Origin: Agarivorans gilvus
GTDB taxonomy: Bacteria; Pseudomonadota; Gammaproteobacteria; Enterobacterales; Celerinatantimonadaceae
Assembly (NCBI RefSeq): GCF_001420915.1
Contig: NZ_CP013021.1
Location: 3,444,501 to 3,508,500 of the forward strand
Direction of reading: 5' to 3'
Length of the DNA: 64,000 nucleotides
Below the pieces are notes generated by a model. The model did not search any database. It worked only from the letters and a program-made list of their open reading frames with translations, and was not told the DNA's origin. The translations under genes were made by a program, and so were the position numbers. Below are positions 63,999 through 64,000 of the stretch, in pieces. How positions within the stretch are numbered: the stretch's first letter is position 1; every line of letters begins with the position of its first letter.

Positions 63999-64000
63999 GA

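Noticed and set aside
1..64000. tRNA, rRNA, insertion sequences, prophage or plasmid genes
   Set aside because: None recognised on either strand; gene content is core chromosomal with lineage-specific small genes.

Overview
The window looks like a chromosomal segment of a gammaproteobacterium from the Alteromonadales/Vibrionales neighbourhood. An Agarivorans-like organism is a plausible guess but no more than that. The reasons are family content (ArcB, ErpA, DksA, a LuxR/HapR-type quorum regulator beside hpt) and a gene order that largely follows the E. coli stretch hpt-yadGH-panDCB-folK-pcnB-gluQ-dksA-sfsA-hrpB-mrcB-hemL-erpA-btuF-mtnN, with local insertions. No rRNA, tRNA, CRISPR array, prophage or insertion sequence was seen.

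Layout. 1-8.0 kb: the end of an exopolysaccharide locus of the exosortase-A (XrtA/PEP-CTERM) type, with a chain-length determinant, tyrosine kinase, outer-membrane barrel, AAA ATPase, the histidine kinase PrsK and the sigma-54 activator PrsR. 8.0-11 kb: a thioesterase, then the wreck of a C4-dicarboxylate TRAP system (frameshifted dctB, a 29-codon dctD stub fused by deletion to the end of dctM). 11-15.4 kb: cysJIH for sulfite production and reduction. 15.4-20.1 kb: mostly unknown small and periplasmic proteins plus mpl. 20.1-24 kb: luxR/hapR-type regulator, hpt, yadG-yadH exporter, TrmB-like methyltransferase. 24-26.4 kb: an unusual three-gene chemosensory operon. 26.6-33.2 kb: panBCD, folK, pcnB, gluQ, dksA, sfsA. 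33.3-41.9 kb: hrpB, mrcB, dut, small genes, ybaN, hemL. 42-47.6 kb: DUF6776, erpA, a two-gene RND pump. 47.7-55.8 kb: anmK, a peptidoglycan peptidase, btuF-cbiB-mtnN, GNAT, tyrS, DUF2750. 55.9-64 kb: radical SAM protein, diguanylate cyclase, folE2, arcB, a LysO-type exporter, a fatty acid hydroxylase.

Points that stand out. (1) Five genes (dctM, dctB, a TIGR03899-like gene, yadH, a sterol-desaturase-like gene) carry apparent single-base indels in short homopolymers; this may be sequencing error, so their pseudogene status is provisional. The dctD-dctM deletion is not explained that way. (2) A compact candidate small RNA with two hairpins, a strong terminator and a sigma-54-like -24 element lies antisense to the end of btuF at about 50.7 kb. 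(3) pcnB seems to start at an ATT codon, as reported for E. coli pcnB. (4) ArcB keeps the redox cysteine at 180 but has Phe at position 241 where E. coli has the second cysteine. (5) The chemosensory operon encodes a receptor with almost no periplasmic domain, flanked by two membrane-anchored helical proteins, at least one resembling a nitrate/nitrite-sensing domain. (6) Several very small genes with good ribosome binding sites have no recognised family.
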